Shown one piece after another: positions 15,823-27,457 of a DNA stretch of 64,000 nucleotides. The stretch is taken from contig NZ_HE997181.1 of NCBI RefSeq assembly GCF_000312425.1, positions 1,579,486 to 1,643,485 on the forward strand, given 5' to 3'. The position numbers and the translations under genes were made by a program. Position 1 is the first letter of the stretch; each line of letters opens with the position of its first letter. The DNA comes from Reyranella massiliensis 521 (GTDB taxonomy: Bacteria > Pseudomonadota > Alphaproteobacteria > Reyranellales > Reyranellaceae). Below the pieces are notes generated by a model. It made no database searches. It was not told where the DNA came from and saw only the letters and a program-made list of their open reading frames with translations.

Positions 15823-17361
15823 ATGAAGAAGTTTCTGGGTAGTGTGCTGCTGACCGCGATGTCAGTCGTGGTCTGCGTGGCTTTTGCCGAACTGGCGACG
15901 CGGATGATTGACGGTCTTCCGTGGTTCGCAGCAGATCTGCCTCCCGTAGGCGGTACCGAAGGCACCGATACGACGGCCAACCATCTCGGCAATCTTCCCA
16001 AGGCCGACGGTGCCACCCCGACACTCTACGCCAGCGATCCGCCGCCGTTGCCCAACCGCACCAAGGCGCCACAGGAATGGATCGACCTCGAAAGGGCGAT
16101 CGTCAGTGGTACCGCCCAGGGCGGCGCCAAGACTGGCAAGCATCGCTTCGAAGACTGGGACATGTTCAAGGCATGGAACTCGGTATTTGTTGGCGATGAC
16201 GTCTGCAAGCACTGGTATCTCAAGGGCGCGCCGGGCCAGCTCTGGGTCTACGATCCGCCCGATGGCAAGGCACGGCCGGTGTTCCGTTTCTTGCCCAACG
16301 TCACGACGCCGCGCGGCCTCGTCACCAACGAACTGGGGTGGCGCGGCCCGCCGGTCCAGGCAGCGCGTCAGCCCAAGACGATCCGGATCGTATTCGTCGG
16401 CGCGTCGACCACGGCGGAGGTGCACGGCTATCCTTATTCGGGGCCCGAGTACATCCAGAACTGGCTGAACCGCTGGGCGGCGGCGAAGCAGCTCGACGTC
16501 CGTTTCGAGGTGCTGAATGCCGGCCGCGAGAGCCTGCAATCGGCCGATATCGCCGCCGTCGTGAAGACCGAGGTGGCGCCGCTCCGGCCGGACCTCGTCG
16601 TCTACTACGAAGGCGGCAACGAACTCGATCTCTCCACGGTGGTAAAGGAAGTGCCCAAGGGCGTGCCGCAGCCGGCCGGCAAGCTGGCACGCTGGTTGCG
16701 CGAGGCCGCCAAGCATTCGGCGCTGGCACGGCGGCTGGAAGCGGTCACCGATGGTGGTGAATGGCCGAAGCCCGACTATCAGCTCACCTGGCCTGCCGGT
16801 GTCGACGAGAAGAATCCGGACCTGTCGCGGGGCGACCTGCCGGTCAACCTCAGCGGGATCCTGCGCAACCTCGACTCGATTCGCGAGGACGTGACCAAGG
16901 CGGGGGGCGAGCTTGCCGTTTCGTCGTTCAGCTGGCTGGCCAAGGACGGGCTCCAGCTCGATGCCAACCGGCACAAGCCGCTGGTCGAGGGGCTGAACGT
17001 GCGTCTGTATCCGTATCGTTACCGGGATCTCGAACGGATGACGAAGTTCGAGAACCTCGTGTTCGAGAAGTATGCCGCCGAGCACAAGCTGCCGTTCATC
17101 GACGTCGCGGGCTGGATGCCGCACGATCCGGAGCTGTTCAGCGACGCCTTCCACAACACGCCGGCCGGTGTGAAGCTCAGGGCCTGGATCATGTTCCTGC
17201 AGCTGGTTCCTCTTATTGAAAAGAAGCTGGCGCTGGGCGAATGGCCAAAACAGGCGGCCGAGATGGGCGTGGCGCAAGCTCCTTTCGCCGTGGCGCCGCG
17301 CAAGATCACCTTCGATTGCAGCAACGCACCCGACGTCGAGCGGCCCGTCGGGGACCAATAG
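15823..17361 (+). CDS. Membrane-anchored SGNH/GDSL hydrolase-like protein
   Basis: The product has 512 residues. An N-terminal hydrophobic helix (residues 5-25) anchors it to the inner membrane, so the rest is periplasmic. The SGNH blocks are visible: V-F-V-G-A-S-T-T-A-E (Ser nucleophile, near 190), N-A-G-R-E-S, G-G-N-E-L and a late D-A-F-H. Such proteins deacetylate or acylate envelope glycans. The substrate cannot be read from the sequence. It sits alone between rlmE and guaB. A second SGNH protein lies on the far side of guaB on the opposite strand, but the two share little beyond the catalytic blocks. Confidence 0.75.
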   Translation: MKKFLGSVLLTAMSVVVCVAFAELATRMIDGLPWFAADLPPVGGTEGTDTTANHLGNLPKADGATPTLYASDPPPLPNRTKAPQEWIDLERAIVSGTAQGGAKTGKHRFEDWDMFKAWNSVFVGDDVCKHWYLKGAPGQLWVYDPPDGKARPVFRFLPNVTTPRGLVTNELGWRGPPVQAARQPKTIRIVFVGASTTAEVHGYPYSGPEYIQNWLNRWAAAKQLDVRFEVLNAGRESLQSADIAAVVKTEVAPLRPDLVVYYEGGNELDLSTVVKEVPKGVPQPAGKLARWLREAAKHSALARRLEAVTDGGEWPKPDYQLTWPAGVDEKNPDLSRGDLPVNLSGILRNLDSIREDVTKAGGELAVSSFSWLAKDGLQLDANRHKPLVEGLNVRLYPYRYRDLERMTKFENLVFEKYAAEHKLPFIDVAGWMPHDPELFSDAFHNTPAGVKLRAWIMFLQLVPLIEKKLALGEWPKQAAEMGVAQAPFAVAPRKITFDCSNAPDVERPVGDQ

Positions 17362-17411
17362 GCCGGTCCGGCGTAGGGGTTCCTGTGCATAACGGACCCG
17401 CGCTGCCGGAC

Positions 17412-20074
<2,663 letters not shown>

Positions 20075-20106
20075 CGTAGCGGCATGCTTTGAAAGGAAAA
20101 ACGGAC

Positions 20107-21537
20107 GTGACACCAGGCGCGCGGGTTGCCGCCACCATAGAACTCCTCGACGAAATCGTCAGCCGATCCGAGCGACCGGCCGATCTCGTCGCCAATGCTT
20201 TCTTCCGCGCGCGCCGCTTCATCGGCGGCGGCGACCGGCGTGCCGTGTCGGAACGCGCCTGGGGAATCCTGCGCCGCTACGGCCAGCTCACCTGGTGGCT
20301 CGAACGCACGCGCCATCCCGATCGCGGTGGCCGCGCCATCGTCGCGGCAGACCTGATGCTGGTCGAGGGCATGGGCATGCGCGACCTCGAGGCGATCTTC
20401 GACGGCGGCCGCTATCGGCCCTCGATGCTCGACGAGGCGGAATATCGTGCGCTGCGTCAGATGGAAGGCCACTCGCTGCCTCATCCCGAGCAGCCCGACT
20501 GGGTGCGGCTCAACGTGCAGGAGTGGGTGGCGCCGCATCTCAAGGAAGCCTACGGCGACGCCTGGGGCCGCGAGATCGCCGCCCTCGAAACGCCGCCGCC
20601 GGTCGACCTGCGCGTCAACCGTCTCAAGGCAAGCGTCGAGGAAGCGCGCGAGGCTCTGGCCCGCGAAGGTATCGATACCGAGCCGATGCGCTACGCGGCG
20701 AACGGCCTGCGGCTGCGCAAGCGCCTGTCGGTCGTTGCGGGAGACGCCTTCCAGAACGGCTTGGTCGAGATCCAGGACGAGGGCTCGCAGCTCGTCGCGG
20801 CGCTGGTCGATGCCCAGCCCGGCATGCAGATCGCCGACTATTGCGCCGGCGCCGGCGGCAAGACGCTGGCCATGGCGGCGGGCATGAACAACAAGGGCCG
20901 CGTCGTCGCGATGGACGTGCTGGAGACGCGGCTCGACCGTTCGGCGCAGCGCCTGCGCCGCGCCGGCGCCCATAACGTCGAACGCCGCGCCATCGATGCC
21001 GACAATCGCAAGTGGCTGAAGCGCCAGGCCGGTGCCTTCGATCGCGTGCTGGTCGATGCGCCCTGCACCGGAACGGGCACGTGGCGGCGCAATCCCGACG
21101 GACGCTGGACCCTGCAGCCGAAGGATCTGGAGGAGCTGTTGCCCAAGCAGGCGGCGATCCTCGACGCCGCGGCCCGGTTGGTGAAGCCGGGCGGTGGGCT
21201 GATCTACGCGACGTGTTCGGTGCTGCCGGCGGAGAACGAACACCAGATCGACGCCTTCCTCGAACGCCATCCCGATTTCGAGGCGGTGCCGGTGACGGCG
21301 ATCTGGCGGGACGTGCTGCCGACCGAACCGCCGGCCGATCTCGAAGGCGCGCGCTTCCTGCGGCTCTCGCCGCTGAAGCACGGCACCGATGGCTTCTTTG
21401 CCGCGACCCTGGTGCGCAAGGAGCCGGCGAAGGAAACCGCATCGCAGGAAGCGCCCTCGCAGGAAGAGCCGACGCGGGAAGAACCGACGCCCGAAGCGCC
21501 GATCCAGCAGGAACCTGGCGTCGAGGAGGGCGCGTGA
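20107..21537 (+). CDS. RsmB/NOP-family rRNA (cytosine-C5)-methyltransferase
   Basis: The product has 476 residues from GTG 20,107, which has AAAGGA at good spacing. It shows the m5C methyltransferase signature: SAM motif D-Y-C-A-G-A-G-G-K-T, motif IV D-A-P-C-T-G-T-G-T-W-R-R-N-P with one Cys, and motif VI Y-A-T-C-S-V-L-P-A-E-N-E with the catalytic Cys. An N-terminal helical domain (1-150) fits the RsmB type. The last 40 residues are a Glu/Pro/Gln-rich tail with E-E-P-T repeats, probably disordered. The GNAT gene downstream overlaps it by four bases (GTGA). It probably targets C967 of 16S rRNA. Confidence 0.85.
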   Translation: MTPGARVAATIELLDEIVSRSERPADLVANAFFRARRFIGGGDRRAVSERAWGILRRYGQLTWWLERTRHPDRGGRAIVAADLMLVEGMGMRDLEAIFDGGRYRPSMLDEAEYRALRQMEGHSLPHPEQPDWVRLNVQEWVAPHLKEAYGDAWGREIAALETPPPVDLRVNRLKASVEEAREALAREGIDTEPMRYAANGLRLRKRLSVVAGDAFQNGLVEIQDEGSQLVAALVDAQPGMQIADYCAGAGGKTLAMAAGMNNKGRVVAMDVLETRLDRSAQRLRRAGAHNVERRAIDADNRKWLKRQAGAFDRVLVDAPCTGTGTWRRNPDGRWTLQPKDLEELLPKQAAILDAAARLVKPGGGLIYATCSVLPAENEHQIDAFLERHPDFEAVPVTAIWRDVLPTEPPADLEGARFLRLSPLKHGTDGFFAATLVRKEPAKETASQEAPSQEEPTREEPTPEAPIQQEPGVEEGA

Positions 21538-22100
21538 TCCGCATCCGCCGCGCCGCGCGTGCCGACGCCGCGGCGATCGGACGGGTCCATGTCGAGACCT
21601 GGCAGGCGACCTATGCCGGCCTGCTGCCGGACGCGATGCTGGTGGCGATGTCGGACGTGCGTCAGTCGGCCTGGTGGTCGCAGCTCCTGGCCGATCCCGG
21701 CGAGGCGCGCGGCGTCTTCGTGGCCGACGACCAGGAAGCGGGCGTCGTGGGCTTCGGCAGTTGCGGCCCGATGCGCGATCCGCCCGAGGGCCTCGACGGC
21801 CGCGAGATCAAGGTCGGCGAGGTCTACACGCTCTACGTCGAGCCCGATTTCCAGAACCTGGGACTCGGCCGGCAGTTGCTGGCCGCCCTGTTCCGCCAGC
21901 TCAAGACCGACCGCTGCGATACCGCCGTCCTCTGGATGCTGGCCGAGAACCCGACGCGCTTCTTCTACGAGGGGCTGGGCGGCGAACGGGTGGGCGAGCG
22001 CATCGACACCCTGTCCGGCGTCGATGTCGAGGAAATCGCCTATGCCTGGCGTAATCTCGATGTCCCGCTGGTCCGCCGCCGGCTGGCCGACGACGCCTGA
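21534..22100 (+). CDS. GNAT family N-acetyltransferase
   Basis: The product has 188 residues from a GTG that overlaps the upstream stop, with GGAGG just before it. Residues 1-35 (MIRIRRAARADAAAIGRVHV, then E-T-W) form the family start. The acetyl-CoA loop is near V-G-E-V-Y-T-L-Y-V-E-P and Q-N-L-G-L-G-R-Q-L-L (about 100-122). A later F-Y-E-G-L-G-G is typical. It probably acetylates a small molecule or a protein amine. It is coupled to the methyltransferase gene, but this gives no clue to its substrate. Confidence 0.85.
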   Translation: MIRIRRAARADAAAIGRVHVETWQATYAGLLPDAMLVAMSDVRQSAWWSQLLADPGEARGVFVADDQEAGVVGFGSCGPMRDPPEGLDGREIKVGEVYTLYVEPDFQNLGLGRQLLAALFRQLKTDRCDTAVLWMLAENPTRFFYEGLGGERVGERIDTLSGVDVEEIAYAWRNLDVPLVRRRLADDA

Positions 22101-22102
22101 AG

Positions 22103-22128
22103 CAGGCACACCAATCAGGCACACCAAC
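22103..22128. repeat. Tandem 13-bp repeat upstream of guaA
   Basis: CAGGCACACCAAT and CAGGCACACCAAC lie head to tail immediately after the GNAT gene and 20 bases before the guaA -35 element. They could be a regulator site or a simple duplication. Confidence 0.7.
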
Positions 22129-22147
22129 CATCCACACCGACAAATGG

Positions 22148-22176
22148 TTGCTGTGGCGGCCCCTCGCGCTTATATC
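22148..22176 (+). promoter_or_regulatory. Predicted promoter of guaA, leaderless
   Basis: TTGCTG (22,148-22,153) and TATATC (22,171-22,176) are separated by 17 bases. The predicted start point, 6 to 8 bases after the -10 element, falls on the guaA ATG at 22,182. No Shine-Dalgarno sequence precedes the ATG. Confidence 0.55.
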
Positions 22177-22181
22177 GCCCC

Positions 22182-23732
22182 ATGACCGACCGTTTGCTGA
22201 TCGTTGATTTCGGTTCCCAGGTTACCCAGCTGATTGCCCGGCGCGTGCGTGAGGCCGGGGTCTACTGCGAAATCCTGCCTTTCCAGGCAGTCGACGACGC
22301 GAAAATCAAAGCCTTCGATCCGCGGGGGATCATCCTGTCGGGCGGCCCGGCCTCGGTCACCGAGGGTCAGTCGCCGACCGCCCATCCCGCCATCTTCACC
22401 GCCAAGGTGCCGGTCCTCGGCATCTGCTACGGCGAGCAGACCATGGCCAAGGAGCTGGGCGGCTCGGTCGAAGGCGGCCACCACCGCGAGTTCGGCCGCG
22501 CCGAGGTCGAGATCAAGGCCTCGACCCGCCTGTTCGACGGCGTCTGGCAGCCGGGCGACCGCAAGCAGGTCTGGATGAGCCACGGCGACCGCGTGACCAA
22601 GCTGCCGGCCGGCTTTTCGGTCGTCGCCACCAGCGAGAACGCGCCCTTTGCCGCCATCGCCGACGAGAGCCGCGGCTATTACGGCGTCCAGTTCCATCCC
22701 GAGGTCGTGCATACGCCCGACGGCGCCAAGCTCCTGCGCAACTTCGCCCTGAACATTGCCGGCGCCAAAGGCGACTGGACGATGGCGGCGTTCCGCGAGC
22801 GCGCCATCGCCCAGGTCCGCGCCCAGGTGGGCAAGGGCAAGGTGATCTGCGGCCTCAGTGGCGGCGTCGACTCCTCGGTGGTCGCCGTGCTGCTGCACGA
22901 GGCGATCGGCGACCAGCTCCAGTGCGTGTTCGTCGATCACGGCCTGCTGCGCCTCAACGAAGGCGAAGAGGTCGTGCGCCTGTTCCGCGACCACTACAAC
23001 ATCCCGCTGATCCACGCCGACGCCTCCAAGGAATTCCTGAAGGCGCTCGAGGGCGTCACCGACCCGGAGAAGAAGCGCAAGACCATCGGCGCGCTGTTCA
23101 TCGACGTGTTCGAGGCCGAGGCCAAGAAGATCGGCGGCGCGGAGTTCCTGGCGCAGGGCACGCTCTATCCCGACGTGATCGAGTCGGTGTCCTTCACCGG
23201 CGGGCCTTCAGTCACGATCAAGAGCCACCACAATGTCGGTGGCCTGCCGGCGCGCATGAACATGAAGCTGGTGGAGCCGCTGCGCGAGCTGTTCAAGGAC
23301 GAGGTGAGGGCGCTCGGCCGCGAACTCGGCCTGCCGGCCGATCTGGTGAACCGCCATCCGTTCCCGGGACCGGGCCTCGCCATCCGCATCCCCGGCGACA
23401 TCACCAAGGAGAAGCTCGATCTCCTGCGCAGGGTCGACGCCGTCTATCTCGACGAGATCCGCAAGGCCGGCCTCTACGACGAGATCTGGCAGGCCTTCGC
23501 CGTCCTGCTGCCAGTGCGCACCGTCGGCGTGATGGGCGACGGCCGCACCTACGACCAGGCCTGTGCGCTCAGAGCCGTCACCTCGACCGACGGCATGACC
23601 GCCGACTACTACCCCTTCGACCACGCCTTCCTCGGCCGCGTCGCCAATCGCATCATCAACGAGGTGCGGGGGGTGAACCGGGTGACGTACGACATCACGA
23701 GCAAGCCGCCGGGGACGATTGAGTGGGAGTAG
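22182..23732 (+). CDS. guaA: GMP synthase (glutamine-hydrolysing)
   Basis: The product has 516 residues. It aminates XMP to GMP with ATP and glutamine. The class I amidotransferase domain comes first, with the nucleophile Cys in G-I-C-Y-G-E-Q near residue 86 and H-P-E around 174. The ATP pyrophosphatase domain follows with the P-loop G-L-S-G-G-V-D-S-S near 226. The C-terminal dimer domain ends in P-P-G-T-I-E-W-E, the conserved end of the family. The 3' end is a known island attachment site, and AT-richer foreign DNA begins directly after the stop codon. The gene itself is intact, as integration there restores the end. Confidence 0.97.
   Translation: MTDRLLIVDFGSQVTQLIARRVREAGVYCEILPFQAVDDAKIKAFDPRGIILSGGPASVTEGQSPTAHPAIFTAKVPVLGICYGEQTMAKELGGSVEGGHHREFGRAEVEIKASTRLFDGVWQPGDRKQVWMSHGDRVTKLPAGFSVVATSENAPFAAIADESRGYYGVQFHPEVVHTPDGAKLLRNFALNIAGAKGDWTMAAFRERAIAQVRAQVGKGKVICGLSGGVDSSVVAVLLHEAIGDQLQCVFVDHGLLRLNEGEEVVRLFRDHYNIPLIHADASKEFLKALEGVTDPEKKRKTIGALFIDVFEAEAKKIGGAEFLAQGTLYPDVIESVSFTGGPSVTIKSHHNVGGLPARMNMKLVEPLRELFKDEVRALGRELGLPADLVNRHPFPGPGLAIRIPGDITKEKLDLLRRVDAVYLDEIRKAGLYDEIWQAFAVLLPVRTVGVMGDGRTYDQACALRAVTSTDGMTADYYPFDHAFLGRVANRIINEVRGVNRVTYDITSKPPGTIEWE
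23715..23732. repeat. Putative island attachment site at guaA 3' end
   Basis: ACGATTGAGTGGGAGTAG ends guaA. This segment is a well-known target for island integrases. An imperfect copy lies at 26,834-26,851. Confidence 0.5.
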
Positions 23733-23773
23733 GCGTGAGTCCGACGGTTTGGAATTCCCAAGTGTAAGTTGCC

Positions 23774-25030
23774 ATGGGCTCCATGATTCACTTGGCCGTT
23801 GGCCGGCTGGAGATCGATTGGGGTAAGAACGAAGGATTTCGTGATCACTCTGCATTGTTTCAGGCCGAGGATGATGTCACGCAGGTGCCCTACTACTATG
23901 CCGGTGAAGCCGACGGCACGGACTTCGAGGGCGATCCGAAATGGAAGCCAATCATCGAGCTGAAAGAAGGTCTCTCGAAACCGCTTTCATTGGTTATCGA
24001 TCGATTGAATCTGCTTGGTCACACTAGTCAGCAATGTGAGCGAGAATTTGACTTCTTGGCTGCCTTGAACGGTTTTGATCGAACTCTTTTCCGTTTTCAG
24101 CAACTGCAGAGTGCACTGGCCGAGGTAGACGTCAACGTGCTTTCAGTCAACTACGGTGAAGGCGGCGAGGACTTTGGAAAATTTTTCCGTCGCGAGATCG
24201 CTCCTCGCATTGGTCTTCATGATCATCTCGAATCAGACCGCTACGAAATGCACTCAGTTTCCGAAGCGATGGAAAACTTAAGCGCCTACACAATTCTGCA
24301 ACTGTTGTCGCGCAATGACCTGACCAAAGACTTGCCGGTGCAATGGGCCTTTAGCGACATCGATACTGGAGGATACGCTAAGCGTAGTGACTTCGTGCGC
24401 CGGCTCGATCCCGCGAATCGCTTTCTCATCGTAACCGAAGGCAGCTCAGACGCCGCTATTCTACGTCAGGCTTTAAATATACTGCGGCCACACATCGCGG
24501 ATTTTTTCGACTTCGTTGATATGGAAGAGGGTTATCCGTTTTCTGGAACGGGAAACCTATTTCGCTTTGTACAAGGCCTCATCAGCATTTCGGTGCAAAA
24601 CAAAGTTCTCGTAGTTTTCGACAACGATGCAGAAGGAATCGCGAACTACAAGAGATGCAGAGAGCTAAATGTCCCCTCGAACATGTCGATACTCAAACTG
24701 CCAGATCTTCCATCGTTCTCAACGTTCGAAACGATTGGGCCAGCTGGTGTGCACAAGGCAAACATAAATGGAAGGGGCGCGGCCATTGAATGCTATCTTG
24801 ACTTAGATGCGAATGCGCGAGTGCGATGGACCGGCTACAACGCTAAAACTGAAACTTATCATGGCGAGTTGGAGCGCAAGACGCGCTACATGAAAGAATT
24901 TTTGGAACAGAGAATTCGCGCGTCCGCTTACAACTACGCGGGTTTAGAGGCGATATTGGAGACGATTACAAATAGCGCCACATGCATGCGCGAAATGGAG
25001 GTCGCAAAGAATTGGGAGAGCGGTGATTGA
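23774..25030 (+). CDS. HEPN/Toprim-associated domain protein with Toprim core
   Basis: The product has 418 residues. The N-terminal region (MGSMIHLAVGRLEIDWGKNE, then H-S-A-L-F-Q and Y-Y-Y at about 40) matches the HEPN/Toprim-associated family. A Toprim domain follows: F-L-I-V-T-E-G-S-S-D (Glu at 222) and V-V-F-D-N-D-A-E-G (Asp at 283 and 285), so the metal-binding acidic residues are present. Proteins of this type occur in defence islands and are thought to cut nucleic acid on infection. The start has only a weak ribosome binding site. Codon use is less GC-rich than that of guaA. A HEPN-like gene faces it 18 bases after its stop. Confidence 0.7.
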   Translation: MGSMIHLAVGRLEIDWGKNEGFRDHSALFQAEDDVTQVPYYYAGEADGTDFEGDPKWKPIIELKEGLSKPLSLVIDRLNLLGHTSQQCEREFDFLAALNGFDRTLFRFQQLQSALAEVDVNVLSVNYGEGGEDFGKFFRREIAPRIGLHDHLESDRYEMHSVSEAMENLSAYTILQLLSRNDLTKDLPVQWAFSDIDTGGYAKRSDFVRRLDPANRFLIVTEGSSDAAILRQALNILRPHIADFFDFVDMEEGYPFSGTGNLFRFVQGLISISVQNKVLVVFDNDAEGIANYKRCRELNVPSNMSILKLPDLPSFSTFETIGPAGVHKANINGRGAAIECYLDLDANARVRWTGYNAKTETYHGELERKTRYMKEFLEQRIRASAYNYAGLEAILETITNSATCMREMEVAKNWESGD

Positions 25031-25047
25031 TCCGGCGAGCGCGGGGA

Positions 25048-25623
25048 CTAGCCAGCGGGCGAGAAAGCAATGCGATCAAGCACGATTTCAAGAAAGTTAG
25101 AAGTATTAAGCGTTGCCTCCCAATGCTTCCCGTAAGAGGTTCCAGTCAGTTCTATTTCATCTGTTAAGTACCAAGCACGCTGCTCGACGCCGTCGTTGTC
25201 CTCCCGAACAGAATGGTCGTACACCGGCCGAAAATCCTCGGCGTGGATGATCTTGTTGCATGCCTCCCTCAGCCTTAGGTCTCCTCCGTCTAGTGTGCCG
25301 ATGTAGTTCTCTCCTTGTGTTGCGGCGGAGTGCTTTGCGTATGGTTCGGAATGTTCTCCAATCGAGAGAACATCATCGAACGTGCGAACGAACACCGCGA
25401 GCTGTAGCAAGAGCTGAGATAGACGTGATTCTGCAAGCAGGTGATGAAGTTTGAAGTTAGATGACGTGCGGATATCGCCATCTCCGCTTTCAGACATTTC
25501 AAATTCACTCGCAAGCTCGCGACTAGCAGAGAGGATGTTGAAGATGTCAAAGCACATGGTCTGCGCAAGGCTTCGATCCAGGTAGTGCGGTTTGATACTC
25601 GTTCGATGATATGGGTTTTCCAC
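25048..25623 (-). CDS. HEPN-like protein, candidate partner of Toprim gene
   Basis: The product has 191 residues, mainly helical. Residues 117-128 read R-L-R-E-A-C-N-K-I-I-H-A, which resembles the N-x-x-x-H end of HEPN ribonuclease motifs. The Arg normally just before Asn is Cys here, with Arg119 three residues earlier, so catalysis is uncertain. Two long helices precede the motif. It is convergent with the Toprim gene with an 18-bp gap, so the two could share a function without sharing a transcript. The AT-richer composition places it in the same island. The HEPN call is inference from one motif. Confidence 0.5.
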   Translation of the reverse strand: MENPYHRTSIKPHYLDRSLAQTMCFDIFNILSASRELASEFEMSESGDGDIRTSSNFKLHHLLAESRLSQLLLQLAVFVRTFDDVLSIGEHSEPYAKHSAATQGENYIGTLDGGDLRLREACNKIIHAEDFRPVYDHSVREDNDGVEQRAWYLTDEIELTGTSYGKHWEATLNTSNFLEIVLDRIAFSPAG

Positions 25624-25712
25624 GCGAGAAACGTCCTTCGGCCAAGTTTAATCCAGCAAGACATAGAAACGACTGGACGCGATCTTCAATCGAATCTGTG
25701 CGCGACGCGAGT

Positions 25713-26636
25713 TTAGTCCAGAGCCAAAAGAGTATTGAGTTGAGCATACGGAGGAACGTGCCCCACGCCACTCGCTTGCTGCAATCGGCTGACGCTATCT
25801 CCGACTGTCTCGACGTCGGCCTCAAAAAGATGAGGCATAACATCCACGAGCTTGGGCAATTCAAATATTCGGTGCTTTGAGAGGTGGTTCAGTGCGAGTT
25901 GACGGGCGGACCCGCGTGCCCATGCAACCGTTGCGGCGGCCTCAGCGAAGAAAAACTCATCGATGATGCCGTTGATCCAGAGCCAGGGAGTCAATCGTTC
26001 GACTACACCTTCTGCGATCCGCCACATGGGAAGATAGTCCCGAGCGAAGATGACTTCTGAACCGTCCTTCAGTGTCCAATACCCATAGGGTAGCCAAAGT
26101 CGTGATGGAACGAAGTCAGCCAATGCTGTGCGCGGCGTAACAACCTCGAAGTCGGCGCGTATGCCTAATCCTGTGTCAAAGAGAACATGGGTGGGGCGTC
26201 CAGCTTGCTTAAGATAGGCAGGCGTGTTTGCGCCATGTGCCCTGTCTCTAACCACTGTCCCAGGCTTTCCACGTTTGGGCGGTCCGAATAGACGTTGACG
26301 CCAGATAGCGGATCGGATGGACAGTTGATCATCCATCGACCATGGCGAATTTCGAACTAGACGCGATTTGGAAATCACGTACTGCACATCGGCATCGGGC
26401 AGGCCGAGTGCATCGGATATCCCGAGTACAAAGTGCAATGCATCCTCATTTGGCATGTGCCGGGGAACAGGTGCTGCCGATACCCGGGTGCTAACTTCGA
26501 GTTCGTGCCAATTGCGATAGCCAAGCTTACGCGCCAGCACCTCTTGGGCTGCTGACAACCTTACATGGGGGGAGAAGCGAGCGAGCTGTTTGGCAGCTTG
26601 CTTGGGACACGCAATGTCAGAGTATGGGATTCGCAT
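25713..26636 (-). CDS. Accessory protein of unknown function in guaA island
   Basis: The product has 307 residues. The start (KQAAKQLARFSPHVRLSAAQ, residues 12-31, then L-G-Y-R-N-W-H-E-L-E) is a short N-terminal module seen in uncharacterised plasmid and island proteins; the rest has several Trp and no catalytic motif I recognise. A central part reads T-H-V-L-F-D-T-G-L-G-I, and later come W-L-P-Y-G-Y-W and D-Y-L-P-M-W. No membrane segment is predicted. It lies 89 bases upstream of the HEPN-like gene on the same strand, so the two may be cotranscribed. A possible function is regulatory or toxin-antitoxin related, without proof. Confidence 0.5.
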   Translation of the reverse strand: MRIPYSDIACPKQAAKQLARFSPHVRLSAAQEVLARKLGYRNWHELEVSTRVSAAPVPRHMPNEDALHFVLGISDALGLPDADVQYVISKSRLVRNSPWSMDDQLSIRSAIWRQRLFGPPKRGKPGTVVRDRAHGANTPAYLKQAGRPTHVLFDTGLGIRADFEVVTPRTALADFVPSRLWLPYGYWTLKDGSEVIFARDYLPMWRIAEGVVERLTPWLWINGIIDEFFFAEAAATVAWARGSARQLALNHLSKHRIFELPKLVDVMPHLFEADVETVGDSVSRLQQASGVGHVPPYAQLNTLLALD

Positions 26637-26833
26637 CGAACCACTCCGGCGGTGCTTGCATAGGCGTGTCCACTAGGCCCGCACACCTTGAAGGGGTTCG
26701 GACGGATTGATTATGAACTTCCTGCCCTCGAGCTTCGCCTTTGTGGACGGCATGGCCGGATCAGCCGAGTACAAGGTTACGCGATTCAACCATGATCGCA
26801 AGTCGCGAAGCTCGGGCCTGTTGATATCGAGAG

Positions 26834-26851
26834 ACGGTCGAGTGGGAACGA
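26834..26851. repeat. Imperfect copy of guaA 3' end (possible far att site)
   Basis: ACGGTCGAGTGGGAACGA shares 12 of its first 14 bases with the guaA end (ACGATTGAGTGGGA). It lies 200 bases beyond the last island gene, in a 290-bp stretch (26,637-26,926) with no convincing gene, apart from an unsupported 60-residue TTG frame on the minus strand (26,855-26,673). Confidence 0.35.
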
Positions 26852-26926
26852 CCAACCATGGCGGTCATCCGGCGAAGGACAGGTAATCTTCGCCCAATTG
26901 CAAGGATCTCTCTTGAAACAAAAAGC

Positions 26927-27400
26927 ATGGCCGCCGGCCGCTGCCGGTGCGGGAAGGCCCAGATCGAAATCGGCGTTCCCGCTCGCTACTCTTGGCACGA
27001 TCACTCCCGCAAAAGCCGATACGTGCATGGCGCAGCCCACGCGACTTATGTCGGGAGCTGGCGTAGCCGATTTTGCGTCGCCAAAGCGCGAATGCGATCA
27101 CACGGTTCGAGGACGAAGTGGGCGATGTGCTCGGCTTCTGCGCCAACTGCGGCACGCCCGTCTGCTACGAGCGGGAGCGCTCGCCGGAGATGATCAACGT
27201 ACCGCGCGCGCTGTTCGAGAGCGGCACAGGTCGCGACCCGCTCGCCACGTCTTCCTCGATGACTCGCCTGAGTGCCCTACCGCAGCGATAAGCTGAAGCC
27301 GCCGAAAGCCTACCCCGGCGCGCTGTGGGCCGGTCCGAAGCGCCGCCGGCGGTCGGAGCACGAGGTGTTTTGGGGCCCTGGGGCGGGGACAATCAGCCGC
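26927..27400 (+). pseudogene. Decayed GFA-family (glutathione-dependent formaldehyde-activating-like) gene
   Basis: Pieces of one GFA-type protein appear in order but in different frames. They are M-A-A-G-R-C-R-C-G-K-A-Q-I-E-I from 26,927, then V-L-G-F-C-A-N-C-G-T-P-V-C-Y near 27,125, then F-L-D-D-S-P-E near 27,250, and Y-R-S-D-K-L-K-P-P-K-A-Y-P-G near 27,275. The zinc-binding C-R-C-G and C-A-N-C-G pairs survive, but at least two frameshifts separate the parts. The last piece runs on towards the ABC-F gene. The family would bind zinc and act on small thiol adducts. It is dead unless there is a sequencing error. Confidence 0.65.
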
Positions 27401-27457
27401 AATACCGTGAACTGGTGGTGGCTTGCGTTGCCATCCATTTCCCGCCAGCAACGCCCC

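Noticed and set aside
26673..26855. 60-residue protein on the minus strand
   Set aside because: It has a TTG start, no ribosome binding site, no recognised domain, and overlaps the possible attachment repeat.
27272..27457. ABC-F protein starting at 27,272
   Set aside because: The first 62 residues are the remnant of the GFA-family gene; the ABC-F domain begins with M-I-R-L-D-N-I-S at 27,458.
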